DNA of 64,000 nucleotides from Sialis fuliginosa (lineage: Eukaryota > Arthropoda > Insecta > Megaloptera > Sialidae), in contig OY540813.1 in the NCBI GenBank assembly GCA_961205875.1, positions 8,465,001 through 8,529,000 of the forward strand, in the 5' to 3' direction. Below are positions 50,925-63,689 of this stretch, piece by piece. A program made the translations under genes and the position numbers. The stretch's first letter is position 1; each line of letters begins with the position of its first letter. The notes under the pieces were generated by a model, which was given only the letters and a program-made list of their open reading frames with translations, was not told where the DNA came from and made no database searches.

Positions 50925-51160
50925 TAGGGGTCATCCATAAAATTCGTTACGCTTTCAATCATTTTGATCCCTCTACATCTTTGTCACGCTGCACCACATT
51001 CCCCCCCCCCCCCCGCCCAAATAAAATCTATAGTTAAAAAAAATAGAAATAAAATGTCACGTTTGTTCGGACCCCCTCCCCGTTATATGTCATCACGCTA
51101 GACAATTGCTCCCCCCCCCTCTTTTTTGCGTACGTATTTTAAGGACGCCTCCCCTATCTC
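50925..51160. repeat. Dispersed repeat with GGGGTCATCCATAAAATTCG and C-runs
   Basis: It starts GGGGTCATCCATAAAATTCG, continues through TTTGTCACGCTGCACC and a long C-run, then TGTCACGTTTGTTCGGACCC, TCATCACGC and another C-run, ending AAGGACGCCTCCCC. Repeats with CATAAA-TACGT, TGTCACG and polyC of this order are found in many arthropod genomes. Transposon class is not decided. Confidence 0.5.
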
Positions 51161-52247
51161 CATACAAAAACATGTGTTTTAACATACGATACTCCAACAT
51201 AATTTTTTTGTATTAATTACTTTTTTGTCCATTTAATTTATTTCTTGCAAATACCAACCGAACAAAGAAAATTTTATAATGTATATTACAATAATAATTT
51301 TTACCAAGAAATTTTTGTATTTTCATCATTTTTTATATAGCAGTTATTAAATGAAACATTTTCAAAATCATTCTTTTATACGATCATATGGATGTCAATA
51401 TTCCATTAAAAATTATTTTCCCCGAAAGATTAAAAAGGTTTCTTTCACTGATGTCATCACGCATGTACAACAATAACAATCAAATACCCTGGCCCTGTAA
51501 TTGGTAAAGCACCCGCTCGATTCAACATTATTAACGCATCAAATATTCCAGTCGTAAATCAGGAAATTGTTTACCCTGAAAATGATGTACTTTTCCATTA
51601 GCTATAACGGCATCAAAGAATCCGGTAGGTCAAATATTAATAATGTCCACTATAGAGAATTATCTTGTTACGGTGTACGTTTTTTCTATGTCAGTGATTT
51701 GTACAGAAACCAACTAATTGGGGAAGGTAATGCTGACGTAAAATCAGTACCGGTTTAGGGATAATTTAGACTTGAATTGTGCATGAATGAAATGTCAGAA
51801 ATAAATAAATATGACCCCAGTAATGGCTATTTTTAAATTAAATGTACTGAATTAGAAATATTTGTTGATATTTGATTACTACCATTTTTGAATATTAATC
51901 TATATACATTTAACTGTATTACAGCGTGATTTGATGACAATCGGCCAATACGTGTCAAAATGGTGGACATTTAAACTAATTATTAGTATAATTTATTTAT
52001 GAATTATTGTATTATAATAGAAACTGCTTTACATTGTTTCAAATTTGACGATTATTTCTTTTATATGTTTTATGTCGTAGTACTTATCATTTTGTAATCA
52101 TTAACAAGTGTCCTTCACAACGTGCTCATTACTGGTTTTACTTAATCCATTACTGGAGAAAAAATATAAACAAAATAAAAGGCTATAATTTAAAAAACAA
52201 ACTATATTTGTGGAGAATTCCGAAAAAGAAGCCCACCAATCACAAAA
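51161..52247. other. AT-rich stretch
   Basis: The small plus frame at 51567-51758 has no recognised features. No repeat or exon is assigned. Confidence 0.3.
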
Positions 52248-52300
52248 ACAGTAAACCTTGTTCTTATAGCGACCATGACTGGTACCTTATAAGTACTTAT
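52248..52300. repeat. Dispersed motif, copy 2 of 2
   Basis: Matches 31618-31670 at about 85%. The surrounding sequence (to about 52420) contains CAATCTCAATCCCGG and TATTATTAAAGTTTTATG, which could be a retroelement 3' end. Confidence 0.55.
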
Positions 52301-53087
52301 CATGGTCTATAATTACAATCTCAATCCCGGTTCTGTATATAATAACCAGTTATTATTAAAGTTTTATGTGTATGTGAGCACATTGTTTCCTGGATTCCCC
52401 AATTACATTATTTTGTGTGTCGAAATGAAAATTTCCTCGTTATGAAATATATAGGATACTTTCGGATATCCTTTTTCCACTCAGATGATTTATACTGTAA
52501 TTGCCGTAGTTGATCACGTTTAATTGGAATAATTGTCGGTTTTCAAATCGATATATTATGGCCTAACGAAATTTAATATATAATCTCTTCTTAACACACA
52601 ATAAAACTGTTTTAGAATCTTTTGATCAGATGCTTTTTAGGTTATTTTTTAATTTTAATATAACTTTTTTATCTCGTTTCAGTTTTTGTAATTGACAGTT
52701 TCCTCTCGGTCTCGCCTCGTGAAATATGAAATAATATCTCGGTCTTAGTCACGTGTAATTTTACTCTTAAATTTTTCATTAAAATTTAAGCCTTATCATC
52801 TCGTCTCGTTATGCATTTTTAAATAATCTATTTATTATTACGTTTATTGCTTCTTATTTAAGTTCCTCAATGGCTATAATAAAATCAACTCAACTAACAT
52901 TAAATGCTCAATAGAAATCGATTCTATTCTCTCGTACAAATTTATATCGAAACAAATTTTATAACAATAAATTTATTATTAAAATCTATACCTCCCTTCC
53001 CACCGCTGTAGTAGTACACAATTCAAGAGACACAAAATAAAAACTTGATCAAATAAGCGGAACAATTTACAGACAACTCACGGCGAG

Positions 53088-53282
53088 ATGTTATTGGGTT
53101 TGTTGATTGCGATCACAGATATTGGGGTAGCTGCTACTGTTGCTGCCCCCTGTCGATGCTTGCCGGATTTAATCCACACTCAAGAGACTTTCAGCAGTCG
53201 TGAAAGCGAATTCACACGTGCCAATTGTATGTGGACTAGTTCAGGATACAGTAACAAAGTAATTTATATACATATGCGCTAA
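53088..53282 (+). CDS. Small open frame with hydrophobic N-terminus, doubtful
   Basis: A 64-codon frame begins MLLGLLIAITDIGVAATVAA, which could act as a signal peptide, followed by a Cys-containing segment (PCRCLPDLIHTQETF). A possible acceptor (AATTTACAG) lies 18 bp upstream of the ATG, and possible donors are weak. A secreted short peptide is one reading; chance in a GC-richer patch is the other. No family is recognised. Confidence 0.2.
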   Translation: MLLGLLIAITDIGVAATVAAPCRCLPDLIHTQETFSSRESEFTRANCMWTSSGYSNKVIYIHMR

Positions 53283-53499
53283 AAATTAAAAATATTATTA
53301 TAATTTATTTTGAAGATGTGGATAATTAGGAAACATCAATAAGTTATATACAAAACTATTGTAAATTGGGGTATAGTCAAATTGTCTGAAACTGAAATAA
53401 GATGTAGCTCTTGAATTGCTGATCTGAAGTACCTATATTACATATTTTCAGTTTTCATTTAATGTTCTACTCGCTAAGATTGAATTAATTTTTTTGGTT

Positions 53500-53640
53500 A
53501 CCCATTGGCCCCCTCAAAATGCGCCAAAATACTATTGGCCCACTATTTACTATAATTATGCCAAATTTAAGCTTTTTATGTCAAACTGTTCAGTAGCTAG
53601 AAGGCTGTGACAGACAGACATTAATTGGTCGTTTTCATTG
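53500..53640. repeat. Possible retroelement tail
   Basis: GCCAAATTTAAGCTTTTTATG, CAGTAGCTAGAAGGCTGTGA and CAGACAGACATT follow in the order of RTE-type tails (CCAAATTT - CAGTGGT - GACAGACAG). The fragment is short and decayed. Confidence 0.35.
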
Positions 53641-54385
53641 CAATCAAAATTGAAATTTGGTCAACAAAAGTATAACTTCATATTAAGAACTCCGTTATTA
53701 TTATTAGTTCGAGTAATCTGTCAGAGTAAATCCTTTACCTCTCCTCCCCTCTGGTAAGTAGGTTTAGGAATCAGCGACAGCTGCACAGGAACGAAACGCC
53801 TGGGGAATGTAATCGAAGATCGATAGCGAATTGATATCTAAAACCTGCCCCCCCCCCCACAATCTACACATCATTCACTACTAACCAATCGGCCGCTTAT
53901 GTTTGCCTCTATAACTGTCCCTCCGCACACAAATAACCGATGCAGATGGCAATGTTTATTACTACATACAATTGCACAAATTATGTTGTCGACGTCCACT
54001 TTAAGTGCCCCATTAGTAATATGTCGTCCGTAATTACTTTAACAAATTCGTTGTCGATTTTTCTTGATTTCTTTTGTTAGGGGACGCATTGATAAAAATA
54101 AACAGATTCAGAAATATATGTTTGTAATAAAACGTTATTTGCTTTCATTATCTCACATATTTTATTCGGAAATATGAGTATATACCATAATAAATTTTAT
54201 TATTTTTGATTCATGAATTTTTCAAGTATAGACGGGTATAGTATGTATATGTATAGTATCACATAATAATTTAATAAATATATTGTGCTAGAATTTTTAA
54301 GAAATGTTAAGTATTGCAATAGTAATATACCTTCATGTTTTTAGTTTTTATTTATATATATTATTATTAATATATTTATTTTTTA

Positions 54386-54662
54386 GTTTATTTGTGCAGC
54401 TCTAAATAATATATATAATAACTGCATATTTGAATTGAGGAGGTGAGTTCCGATACTCGTTCTATTTCTATTTTAAAAGATAATCGAGGTGCAGTGGATT
54501 TTGAAAGAATTTTTGGCATTCTTTCATATTTTAATGCCAGTTTTAAGTAAAACTCGATCAATCATATTATAATTGAGCGAGTTTTGCTCAAAACTGACAT
54601 TTCGAAGGTCGAGTTTTGGAACTCACCTCCTCAATTGTAGAGCAATTGCACAAACAAGCTCA
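54386..54662. mobile_element. Foldback element with nested inner hairpin
   Basis: The outer arms 54386-54459 and 54609-54662 share TTTGTGCA, AATTGAGGAGGTGAGTTCC and ACTCG in inverse orientation. Inside, 54537-54599 forms a second hairpin from CAGTTTTAAGTAAAACTCGA and CGAGTTTTGCTCAAAACTG. Family unknown; it lacks the CTGAAGATG motif of elements A-C. Confidence 0.7.
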
Positions 54663-55460
54663 TTGAAATAACTTCTGGTGGATATTGATAAATTTTGTTC
54701 GGAAATTCAGTAAGTAATATACGTAATACGTAGGTACTTAAAAATAGGTTTAATATATGTAACAGACCATCTGAAAAATTGATACTTTGATTTTCATTAA
54801 AATCTTTATATTTTGAAATTGCCCGACTCTGATATCTGATAATAGTGCAGATAAATAAAATGTCAATTGCAATGTTAAATTTAAATAAACTGTCACTTAA
54901 ACTAAAACGTTGTTTGTATATAAATTACAAAATAAGAAAGCAATAAAAAACCAAATAAATAAATAAGACATGATCACAATCAAGGTCATTATCACACTAA
55001 CAAAACCAACCCTTCTTTTCTCACCGGACACGGCAAGTGAAGAAACGACAGACGTTCGCGCGAACATGTATCTTCTACAACGCAATACATCAAACGATGT
55101 GGCGTTACTATTATACACGTTCAACATTGGCCCGCACAGTGGTTCGGAAGTACATATTATTGGTTATAAAGATAAAAAAAGATTTTCAACATATTATGTT
55201 TTCTGGGTAGAATTACAGATTTTTTAAATGATTATAAGAACGCATATTTCATATACTTATTAAATAGTCAATAAATTGCATAAAAATAAGTTGTTTTATC
55301 TCTCTAAAGCCTGCGAATAAAATCAATTTTTTATGAACAATTATTATTAAACTGAATACGAATAAAGTACAACACCTAGTGTTGGAGGAAAGTGGGGATT
55401 ATAACATATTAAATATTTACGATGTACCTATTTGGCTGTATCAGTAAGAAAAGAACGCCA

Positions 55461-55490
55461 ACAGAAGAAGAAGAAGAAGAAGAAGAAGAA
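55461..55490 (+). repeat. (AAG)n microsatellite
   Basis: An almost pure AAG/AGA repeat of about 30 bp, in an otherwise AT-rich stretch. Confidence 0.85.
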
Positions 55491-55669
55491 CATATTAAAT
55501 ACCTTTTTGTAACAAAATTATTTAAAAAAATTCTACTACCTCAAAAAGTTATTTATATATTTGTAGTGCTTGTATGGTTCTCCATACCGATATTTAATTA
55601 ATTTAATTTTTATTTGATAATATGGTATTTCTACTTTTTAGTGATAATATACCTACGCCGACCATTGTA

Positions 55670-55965
55670 ATGTGTGTATGTATGAGTGGGTGTGTGTGAG
55701 GGTGTGTGGGGGGTGGGGGCACACATCACTTTCATTGAGCGGCGGCGGCGGTGTTGGCGCTGGCGTTTCCGCGCGCGATCCCATCTCGATTCATCTCGGT
55801 CGGATGCGACCGGAGCCTGGAGATTGTAGCCATGGTTACGCCACCGTTGACGAAGATGAAGTACGGCGACGGGGTTCGCCGCGGTTGGGGTTCCTCACCG
55901 CCACAATCAGGAGGGTGCAGTGCACACAGGGATGCGTAAGGTTTCGTCCTCAATGTTATTGGTAA
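55670..55965 (+). other. GC-rich CpG island, candidate first coding exon
   Basis: The strongest CpG-rich block in the window. A plus-strand frame from ATG at 55832 gives MVTPPLTKMKYGDGVRRGWG and about 15 further residues to a possible donor (GATGC then GTAAGG near 55937). Other frames on both strands are open too because stops are rare here. It fits a promoter with a 5' exon of a plus-strand gene continuing to the right, but no second exon was found. Confidence 0.3.
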
Positions 55966-57280
55966 TATATTGATGTATGTGCGTATCTACGTGAAATTAA
56001 CTAGTTAAAATAATTAGCTTGATATACATATTATATACTTGATTATCAAGAGGTAATTATACTTAATAATTCAGATACGACGTAAGATACAGGTAAATAA
56101 GCTATTGATGAAAAATACTTCTAGACTTTAATTTTTTCAGAATTTTATATTCATAGGAGTATATTTTACGTTTCTTGATATTGTGGATGGTTTTTAACAA
56201 ATATAATTTTTAATTATTTTTATGTTGCTATTATTAAAAAAATTGGTTAGAAAAATAATATTAAAAAAATATTTATTTTCTCCAAAATATAAATGTGGTA
56301 AATCAAGCAACTATGTATTACCCTTACATTAGGTCTCGTAAAATTGGAATGTTTAATTCCTTATATTAATAAATATATAATGCAATATTTAATTTTACAT
56401 CAAGATTAAAAAACATTGGAAAAATTCAATTAAAAACTTAAAACAGTATATGAAAAAAGTCTGAAGTGTAATTTAAATAAAGTGATATAAAATTTACATC
56501 CTGAGTTATTCATCTCTATAATAGGAAATCTAACAGGTTGAATATTGATAAACTAGTTGAGCCTGAGTTATATAACTCCCTAAGTACACAACTGCCGCTT
56601 GGGATAAAACTTTGTTCCGCAAAGTTTATCTATCGTATGAAACATATTGATCATCTCCTTGTGGATCACTAACTTATAAACTCTAAAGACGTTCAGACAC
56701 ACATACACACCACCTAATCCGTAATACCAGATTGCGTAATTTTATCTGAATATACTTAATGGTATACATCTAATTAAGATTTGGTTCTACATTAAATCAA
56801 TAACATACACAATAGTGTTGTACCTTACAATATATACGTATACAGACAGTATCTTTATATGAATTGTAATTTCTTATTCTTAAGCTATGAAAATGTTTGA
56901 AAACTATAGATACACAAAATAATAATTTTCCTCAATTCCCATTTTTTTTAAAGTAATTATACTATTTATTACTTATTATTTTCAGTGAATAATTGAAATT
57001 CGAATCAACGAAACAATCAAATACATAAACGTAACAGTGGAAGCCTGATATTTACCAACCGAATCATTCAATTCATAGGGATATAGAAATAATAGTACAA
57101 GTTACCTGTATTATACAACAATGATAGACTTTAATGAACGAACAATTCAATTAATGTTGTAGCTGTAAACACACGCTGTAACTTTGATACGCACCTCTAC
57201 GAGATTATGTTATACGGAATTACCTATTGCAATGGTAGGAGGTAGAAATGTTTCCAAATTAGCTATATATACAGATTCAA
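55966..57280. other. AT-rich stretch
   Basis: No exon or repeat recognised apart from short tandem tracts. Confidence 0.3.
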
Positions 57281-59520
57281 TATTATGTATCGGGGAATTC
57301 CAGGAATGAGAGAGCGAAGTTGGGTGTGGGGCTGTGTGTCTGTGTGTGTGTGCGTGCGTGTAATGGCGTCGTATTGGCGGATACTGTTTTTACGTATGCT
57401 TGGGGTCGGTACTTTTAGGGGCTCTAAATTTAGTATTTGTGCATGATAAAAGTGAGTTATGAATATTAAGAAAATTTACATAATACGTATGTGCAAAATT
57501 GCGATTATCTACATGATATTTTGTTAATTATATTTAAATATTAATTAATTGTGAAATATACAACTAAAATACGAAAAACAAAATCAATTAGAAGCACGTG
57601 TCGTGTTATTTTATTTTACATATGAAAGAGATATTTTTGTATTTTTGATGTATCTAATTGATGGATTGAATCTCGTAAATTGTGAAAATAATGTCAATTT
57701 TGACGGATGTACTCGTTAGTATTCAATAAGTTAATAAAACAAAATATAAAAGAAAACTGAATTTGTTCCAAACAATGAAGTGAAAATTTCTTTCTAGAAG
57801 GAAATCAAATATTTAAGTTTTTAGATGAAATCACTACTGTAACTAGGGAGGGGGTTGAATAACGTCTAGTATTTCATGACAGCCAGATACTGTCGGGAGG
57901 GGGGGGGGGATTAAAGAAACTTGATGTAACGTTTTCAGGAGGTTAAAACTATTGAATAACTCAAAAACTAAGAGTGCGACTGGGATGATTTTGGTATCAT
58001 TCTAACCAACGTATTGATACGTACCCATTAAATACTGACCCACCATTGCAGAAATGCAGTATGGGCGAAGGGGAGTTAAACGCGCAGCGATCATTTTGCA
58101 CGCTAGCGTAAATTTACAATCAGTATAGTTCGACACTCTTACATCTACGAGGTACAAGTACAAATCAAAACATTCAACCAGTTTTAACGAGTGAAGAACT
58201 TTATATAATAAATTTTTTTTTCAGAATGTAAGCTAAAGCACGCGCAAAAGCCAGCATGAAATATTAAAGACGCATAGAATTGGAAAGATTGTCTCTGAAG
58301 CTATCGGAAAGTAAACCATTACCAATAGCTGAGTTTTATTTAACTCCACTGTCACAAACGATCCGACCTTAGATTTGGAACGTATTCACGTCAATTCCTC
58401 GATTGTGCATCCCAATACAGTCACACTCATTTTTGATAACATTAGCTGCGAGGAATAAACTAAGAAATTAAGAATACATATCAAATTCATGATGGAATTC
58501 TAGATAGCGTAATAATTGTTTTGGCTCCTGAACAACAGCGCCCACATTTCTGTTAATTTAATGTAGATAGTACAAAAGAGACGTTATAGCAACGAAATAA
58601 CAGTGGATAATTTTGATTCGATCAAGCTTGTTATTTTCATTGTTCATTGTTTTGGTTTATAACAAGCGGGCCATTATTCTTAAATCCGCCGCTGCGTGAT
58701 CGTTCGAGTATACAGGTATGAGAAAAGGAGAGAAACAGAGAGAGAAAGTCTATTATTTGATCACGGATTAATTTCAACTGTGCTTTTTAATGATCACTGT
58801 ACGCGTTTAATTTAACGTATAGCCGATTTCATTTACAATTGCGATTTGATTAAAAATTGTAACGAATGCAGGAAGAACGGAACCGGATCAAAATTGATCA
58901 TTCTTCATATCTGTGTGTATGTGTATTAATTGTCAGCTGCATCATCACTATTACATAAAACGTCAGTGAATGTCAAAATGCGGTATTGATTTTTTTGTAT
59001 TTTGCTTCGGAATTTTTAATGGGTATAGTTATTTGCTTGGGAATGTTAAAATTAAGGTACTAATCAGAGACCTGAACCTAAACCCGAACCCGAACCCCGA
59101 AAAAACCCGTATTTTTCATGAACTTGAACTCGAACTGAACCCTATTCATAAATAACTGGCAACCATATATTTTTAAAAGGTACAATAAATTGTTTTTAAT
59201 ATTTTAGATTATAAAATGTCCTATCTGGGAATCTGTTTTTTACTTTTCTTTATTCTATTATTGAATTACATTTCATATTAATATTAATATGGATAAGTAG
59301 TAGTTGATAAAAATATTAAATGAAGAAAAATATATCTACCTATTATATTGTATGATAGTTGTAAAACCTCTGGTACGGCGATATGATCCCGTGAAAGTGT
59401 TTGTTATTGGATTATACATATATTTTACATACATGTGAACAGGATCGGGTCCATTGCATTCTCATTCAGGATGATGTAATAAACGTTACGTCAAAATCAC
59501 TCAAATATATAGGTAATAGG
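57281..59520. other. Non-coding stretch with G-runs and simple repeats
   Basis: (GT)n at about 57335-57352, a G-run at 57898-57910 flanked by GGAGGGGGTTGAATAACGTC, and a short degenerate AACCCG tract at 59075-59105. The frame at 58970-59155 translates this tract and is not a gene. Confidence 0.35.
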
Positions 59521-59524
59521 TATA

Positions 59525-59904
59525 CAGAATGATTCATATCTGGTGGAACAAACTTGAATAGTTGATACAAGAGAAAATATTTCAAGAAAAAAAGTTGAGG
59601 GAGCTACAAACTCTCAAAGATATTTTCGATAATAAAACAGCTCATAACAAAGATACAACACATTTTATTCAATATTGAATAAAAATCACAATTGCCATGG
59701 AAAACTAAAATATTCGAGTGCAATATTAAATTTAAGTCAAGTAAGCTTTGGAAAAAAGAACCGTTCGTGTTGCCAGTTCAGAAGCGGAGCCACATGGAGA
59801 GAAACTTTGAGAAACTAATTTCAGAAAAAATCTTTGAGTCTGTAGCTCATATATTTTCCTCAATAAACTGTTCGAGTTAGTTCCACCTGATATGACTCAA
59901 CCTG
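59525..59904. mobile_element. Mariner-type MITE with 25-bp terminal repeats
   Basis: The left end CAGAATGATTCATATCTGGT and the inverted right end CAGGTTGAGTCATATCAGGT agree at most positions and continue into GGAAC. TA flanks both ends (59523-59524, 59905-59906). The 380-bp interior has only a spurious frame. Confidence 0.8.
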
Positions 59905-59906
59905 TA

Positions 59907-61980
59907 TATACGTAGGTTATATATTGATTTAAATAAAATACCTGCTTTATAAAAAATATACCTATCTAGTTTATTATTAGTATTGATAATATATTTTTCT
60001 GTTTGTTCGATTTAAATATTAATTACAAGAAAGTATATTTGTGGTAAAAGTACCATATGTCAAATTTGAGAAACCAATTTTTTTTATAAAATTGTATTAA
60101 AACATTTGTTGATGGAAGATTAATATTTTTGACTTTTTTACGAATTAGTCAATAATAATTGTTCTATAATATGATTTGCACTACTTAAAAACGATTCACC
60201 AGTCGAATATTGTTTGATAGATAAAACTAATTTTGTTCTCCTAGTATTATAAATAGGTATAGCCGCTATTAAACTAAGATTTTATTTAATCCTCTCCTGC
60301 ACGAAATATGGTCGATATTTGCATTACCGAATGCGAGTTCATTTAAATAGGGTTAAAATCATTTGATTACAGTTCATGAACAAATCTGATTTATAGAGTA
60401 GGTAGGTGTATTTACTATTTAAATATTAATTTCTAGAAATTCGTTTCATTCCAATTACAACTATCGTATGTAAAAAGCTATATAAAATGTAGTATAGTAA
60501 AACCATTTGTAACTATTTCACCTTTTTGCAACTATTTTACATTTTTACAACTATGTATTTCTATTTTTTTTAATAATGATAATCATAATCTAACAAGAAC
60601 AATTAGTAAGTACTTTTAATTAGTAGCAAGTAATGTTAATTGACATTAACAGAATTATTATGATATGATTTTATATAAACGTCATAAATCTTTTCGCCTA
60701 TACATGAATATTCGAGTACATGCATACATTCATATATTCGTACGTACATACATATATATGTACGTACGTACGTAAGTACATTCAAATGATTTACCTTTGA
60801 ATGGTTTCAGTGAATAATAATTGTTAAACGGTTTTACATTGTAAGGATTAAATTATGGTTCAAGAAATAGGATTGTCTACATATTATACCATAAAGAAGC
60901 ATGTGTAGTTTCAGTTGAAAGCCAATTAAAATGATAAGAGCTTATTTGAAAGGAATTATGTGGAATTAATAATTACTAAATTCTAGTTAAAAGGGTAAAT
61001 TTAATATTATGTCGTAGGTATTTATGACAAATTTTGTATCAATAGACTATAGGATAGAGAAGAATAAGTAACGTCAATTAGTGAAATATTAGTATAAAAT
61101 AATATACTACACAGGACCGTACTTTGCATTTAATACCTAAGTAAGCAAATATATTTTTATTAATTTCACTCCGTTATGTTCGCTGTTTGTCAAATTTAAT
61201 TACGGTTGAAATTCGACCAATATTTTACTTGCCTTAACGGCACTATACGCGCATACCTCATCTGTTTTTAAACAAACATTTATAAATAAAAACACTCCAA
61301 TTGAACGCGAATTGAAATCTCTATACGTATTCTCTACGTTTGATAGAAACTTAAAATTATTTATTTTTGTCGCTTGGTGGCGCTAGGAGTATTGCTATGC
61401 TGCTGAATGATGCGAGGGAAAATAAACAAACAGCGAGAGGGGAAATCATGAGTGTATGTTAACTTTATTTTACCTGGAACATACACACATGTTTTTTTTG
61501 TGCACATCTATAGCACAGTACCTTTCAAATGATATACCTAATTGTAAGTTTACTTCATCTGCTTTTATAATAAATACTAAAAAAACGTACGACAATTTTC
61601 CATGTTCACGTATTAATATATAGTTTTTTTGTGTGTTTATTTAATGTAGATATGTTTAATTTATTATTCATCGTTGATGTATTTTATGAAAATAATATTT
61701 TTAGACAAAACAATATTTTACTACTAAATTCAGTTTAAAAAATCTGACATATGTATATTATGTAAACTGAAATTTCAAAACTAATAAATTCACTAAATGT
61801 GCAAATGAGAAATCTTTCTGTTATTTATTCACTAATATCAAAAATTCACAAAACATAGAGTTTTTTAACTTTTGAAGACGAATACCATGAATCAAAAGAA
61901 TCATAAATCTTCCTGTCTTATTAAACAAGTCTTCTAATTTCTATGTAAAAAAGAACATTATCATATAATAAGTAATCTTA
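59907..61980. other. AT-rich stretch
   Basis: (TACG)/(TA)-rich palindromic tract at about 60738-60775; otherwise nothing recognised. Confidence 0.3.
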
Positions 61981-61989
61981 ACAAATCCA

Positions 61990-62290
61990 GTCCGTATCGG
62001 AACAGATCTGTAGCAGAGTAGAGGGTAATCCTTCAAACACCGCCATGCACTTCTTCCTCTTTCCACCCTTGCGTTAAATCGTTTATGATTGATGATACAA
62101 TGACTGTGGCACACCAACCCACCAATTCCAATGTTGTCGCAGCACTGGAGGTTTGCGGTTTTAAACAAAATGTATATCGGCACATCCGGCGAAGTTGCCT
62201 TCTGTGTTAGGGCGGAAGCCGTCGCCGCCAAGAGATGTACCGGAAACGTAAGACGTTACCCCTTCTCCTCTCTCTTATCTAGACTTCTGC
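61990..62290. other. GC-richer island, exon candidate
   Basis: Several frames are open on both strands. The most protein-like is plus 62085-62210: MIDDTMTVAHQPTNSNVVAA then LEVCGFKQNVYRHIRR, 41 codons. A minus frame (61941-62231) is Cys-containing (CCDNIGIGGLVCHSHC). A possible donor (GGAAACGTAAGA) lies near 62244. No family is recognised and no neighbour exon can be joined. Confidence 0.25.
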
Positions 62291-62519
62291 ATCTCGACTG
62301 TCAACGAGTCGGTAAAGTATACCTCCCCAACACACTCACTCGGTTTCTCTCTTCGCCCATTTCACATCTACACCACTTACGTTATACTCCAAATGACATT
62401 ATGTGTTTATGTGTGTATGCACGTAAAATTATACACATATGTACAATGTACATATACTATAGGTATGCAGTGGCACGAATAACAGGTGAGAAAAGCTACG
62501 GGTACATGAATGATTGAGG

Positions 62520-63250
62520 TTTTCTAAAAAAAAGAATCAACCATAAGTTTTTTTATCGGTCTGAATTTAAAGGCGGTCTAACTCGCATAATGGATTTATC
62601 CCTAATAATATAAGAACGAAAGTTTAATCGGATTGATTTAAATAGGCTAATTTTGATTCACACTAATGTGAGAAAAACTATAAAGCTTGCAGACCCATCT
62701 ATGAAATAGATACATTTATTTATTTGAACAAATTTTATTTATTGTTTCGATACTCATGAATTCTGTATTTCTGTAAACTCTACCAATAAGAAACGAAATA
62801 AAAAACAGAGAATGTATTAGATTGACCATTATGGAAAAGTTCCAAGCTACTACGTACACTAAAAGTTTTTTTAGTTTTTAAAATCTCATATATTTTCTAC
62901 AATCTTTTATTTATCAAAAATAATAAGATTAATGTACTATAATTTTTAAAAAGCTTGTATTATATTTTGTGAGTATAAGTCGGCTGAAGATATTTTGTTT
63001 AAATGTACAGGAAGAATTAAGATATTACTATAACTATAATAAAACCGCAATACCGTTAAATTTAAAAATTTTCATTAACTATTCTTGCTACGAAGATTAT
63101 ATATTTCATTGAAAGAATTAATTAAAAGTTACATTCTGAATTTTTTAAATTTTTTTGCATCAATAGTTTAGAAATTAGAGGGGGGTGGGACGCTCTGATA
63201 ACCACATTGAAAAACAAATATATCGTGACTGAAGGGTTAAAATCAAAAGG
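62520..63250. other. AT-rich stretch
   Basis: No gene or clear repeat recognised. Confidence 0.3.
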
Positions 63251-63264
63251 TCATTTAACATTTT

Positions 63265-63505
63265 TTGTTGTATTTTAGGAGACCCGTATAAAGACAGCCC
63301 ACTCAATGGGATAAGTGAAAAAAAAATTTAATATATTTTTCAGTCTACGAAAAGGGGTTCAAAAAACTTTTTTTTTTTTAAATCACATCTTTTCTGTTTT
63401 TGGGTCATCAATCTACGTCCGTATACCAAATTTCATCTTATGATAGGCATACAATTTTTATAGACAGACGGGTTCCTAGTTTTTTACGGAACCCTAAAAA
63501 GCGTA
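63265..63505 (+). repeat. Dispersed element tail ending in TACGGAACCCTAAAAA
   Basis: GTCCGTATACCAAATTTCAT, AGACAGACGGGTTCC and TTTTTTACGGAACCCTAAAA follow in an order that is very common in insect non-LTR tails, notably in Lepidoptera. It probably is the 3' end of such an element. Confidence 0.55.
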
Positions 63506-63689
63506 GTGATTTAATATAATTCAATAAATCATTATAGGTACATGTCTATAAATAATTAAAACACAAATATAAAATAATCATTTACACAAACATACAAGAT
63601 TGAAAGTTCTGGAAGACGCAATAAATAATATTTTCCTCGAACTATTCAACATTCCATAAACTGATACACATTTATTGTGTATATAATAC

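Noticed and set aside
59075..59105. AACCCG tract as telomere-like repeat
   Set aside because: The tract is short and degenerate, and it does not match the common insect telomere repeat TTAGG; more likely low-complexity transposon sequence.
62131..62517. 128-codon plus-strand open frame, the longest in the window
   Set aside because: It crosses from a GC-rich patch into simple AT-rich and CA-rich sequence, has low-complexity Tyr/Ile/His runs at the end, and overlaps other open frames; a single real gene is unlikely.
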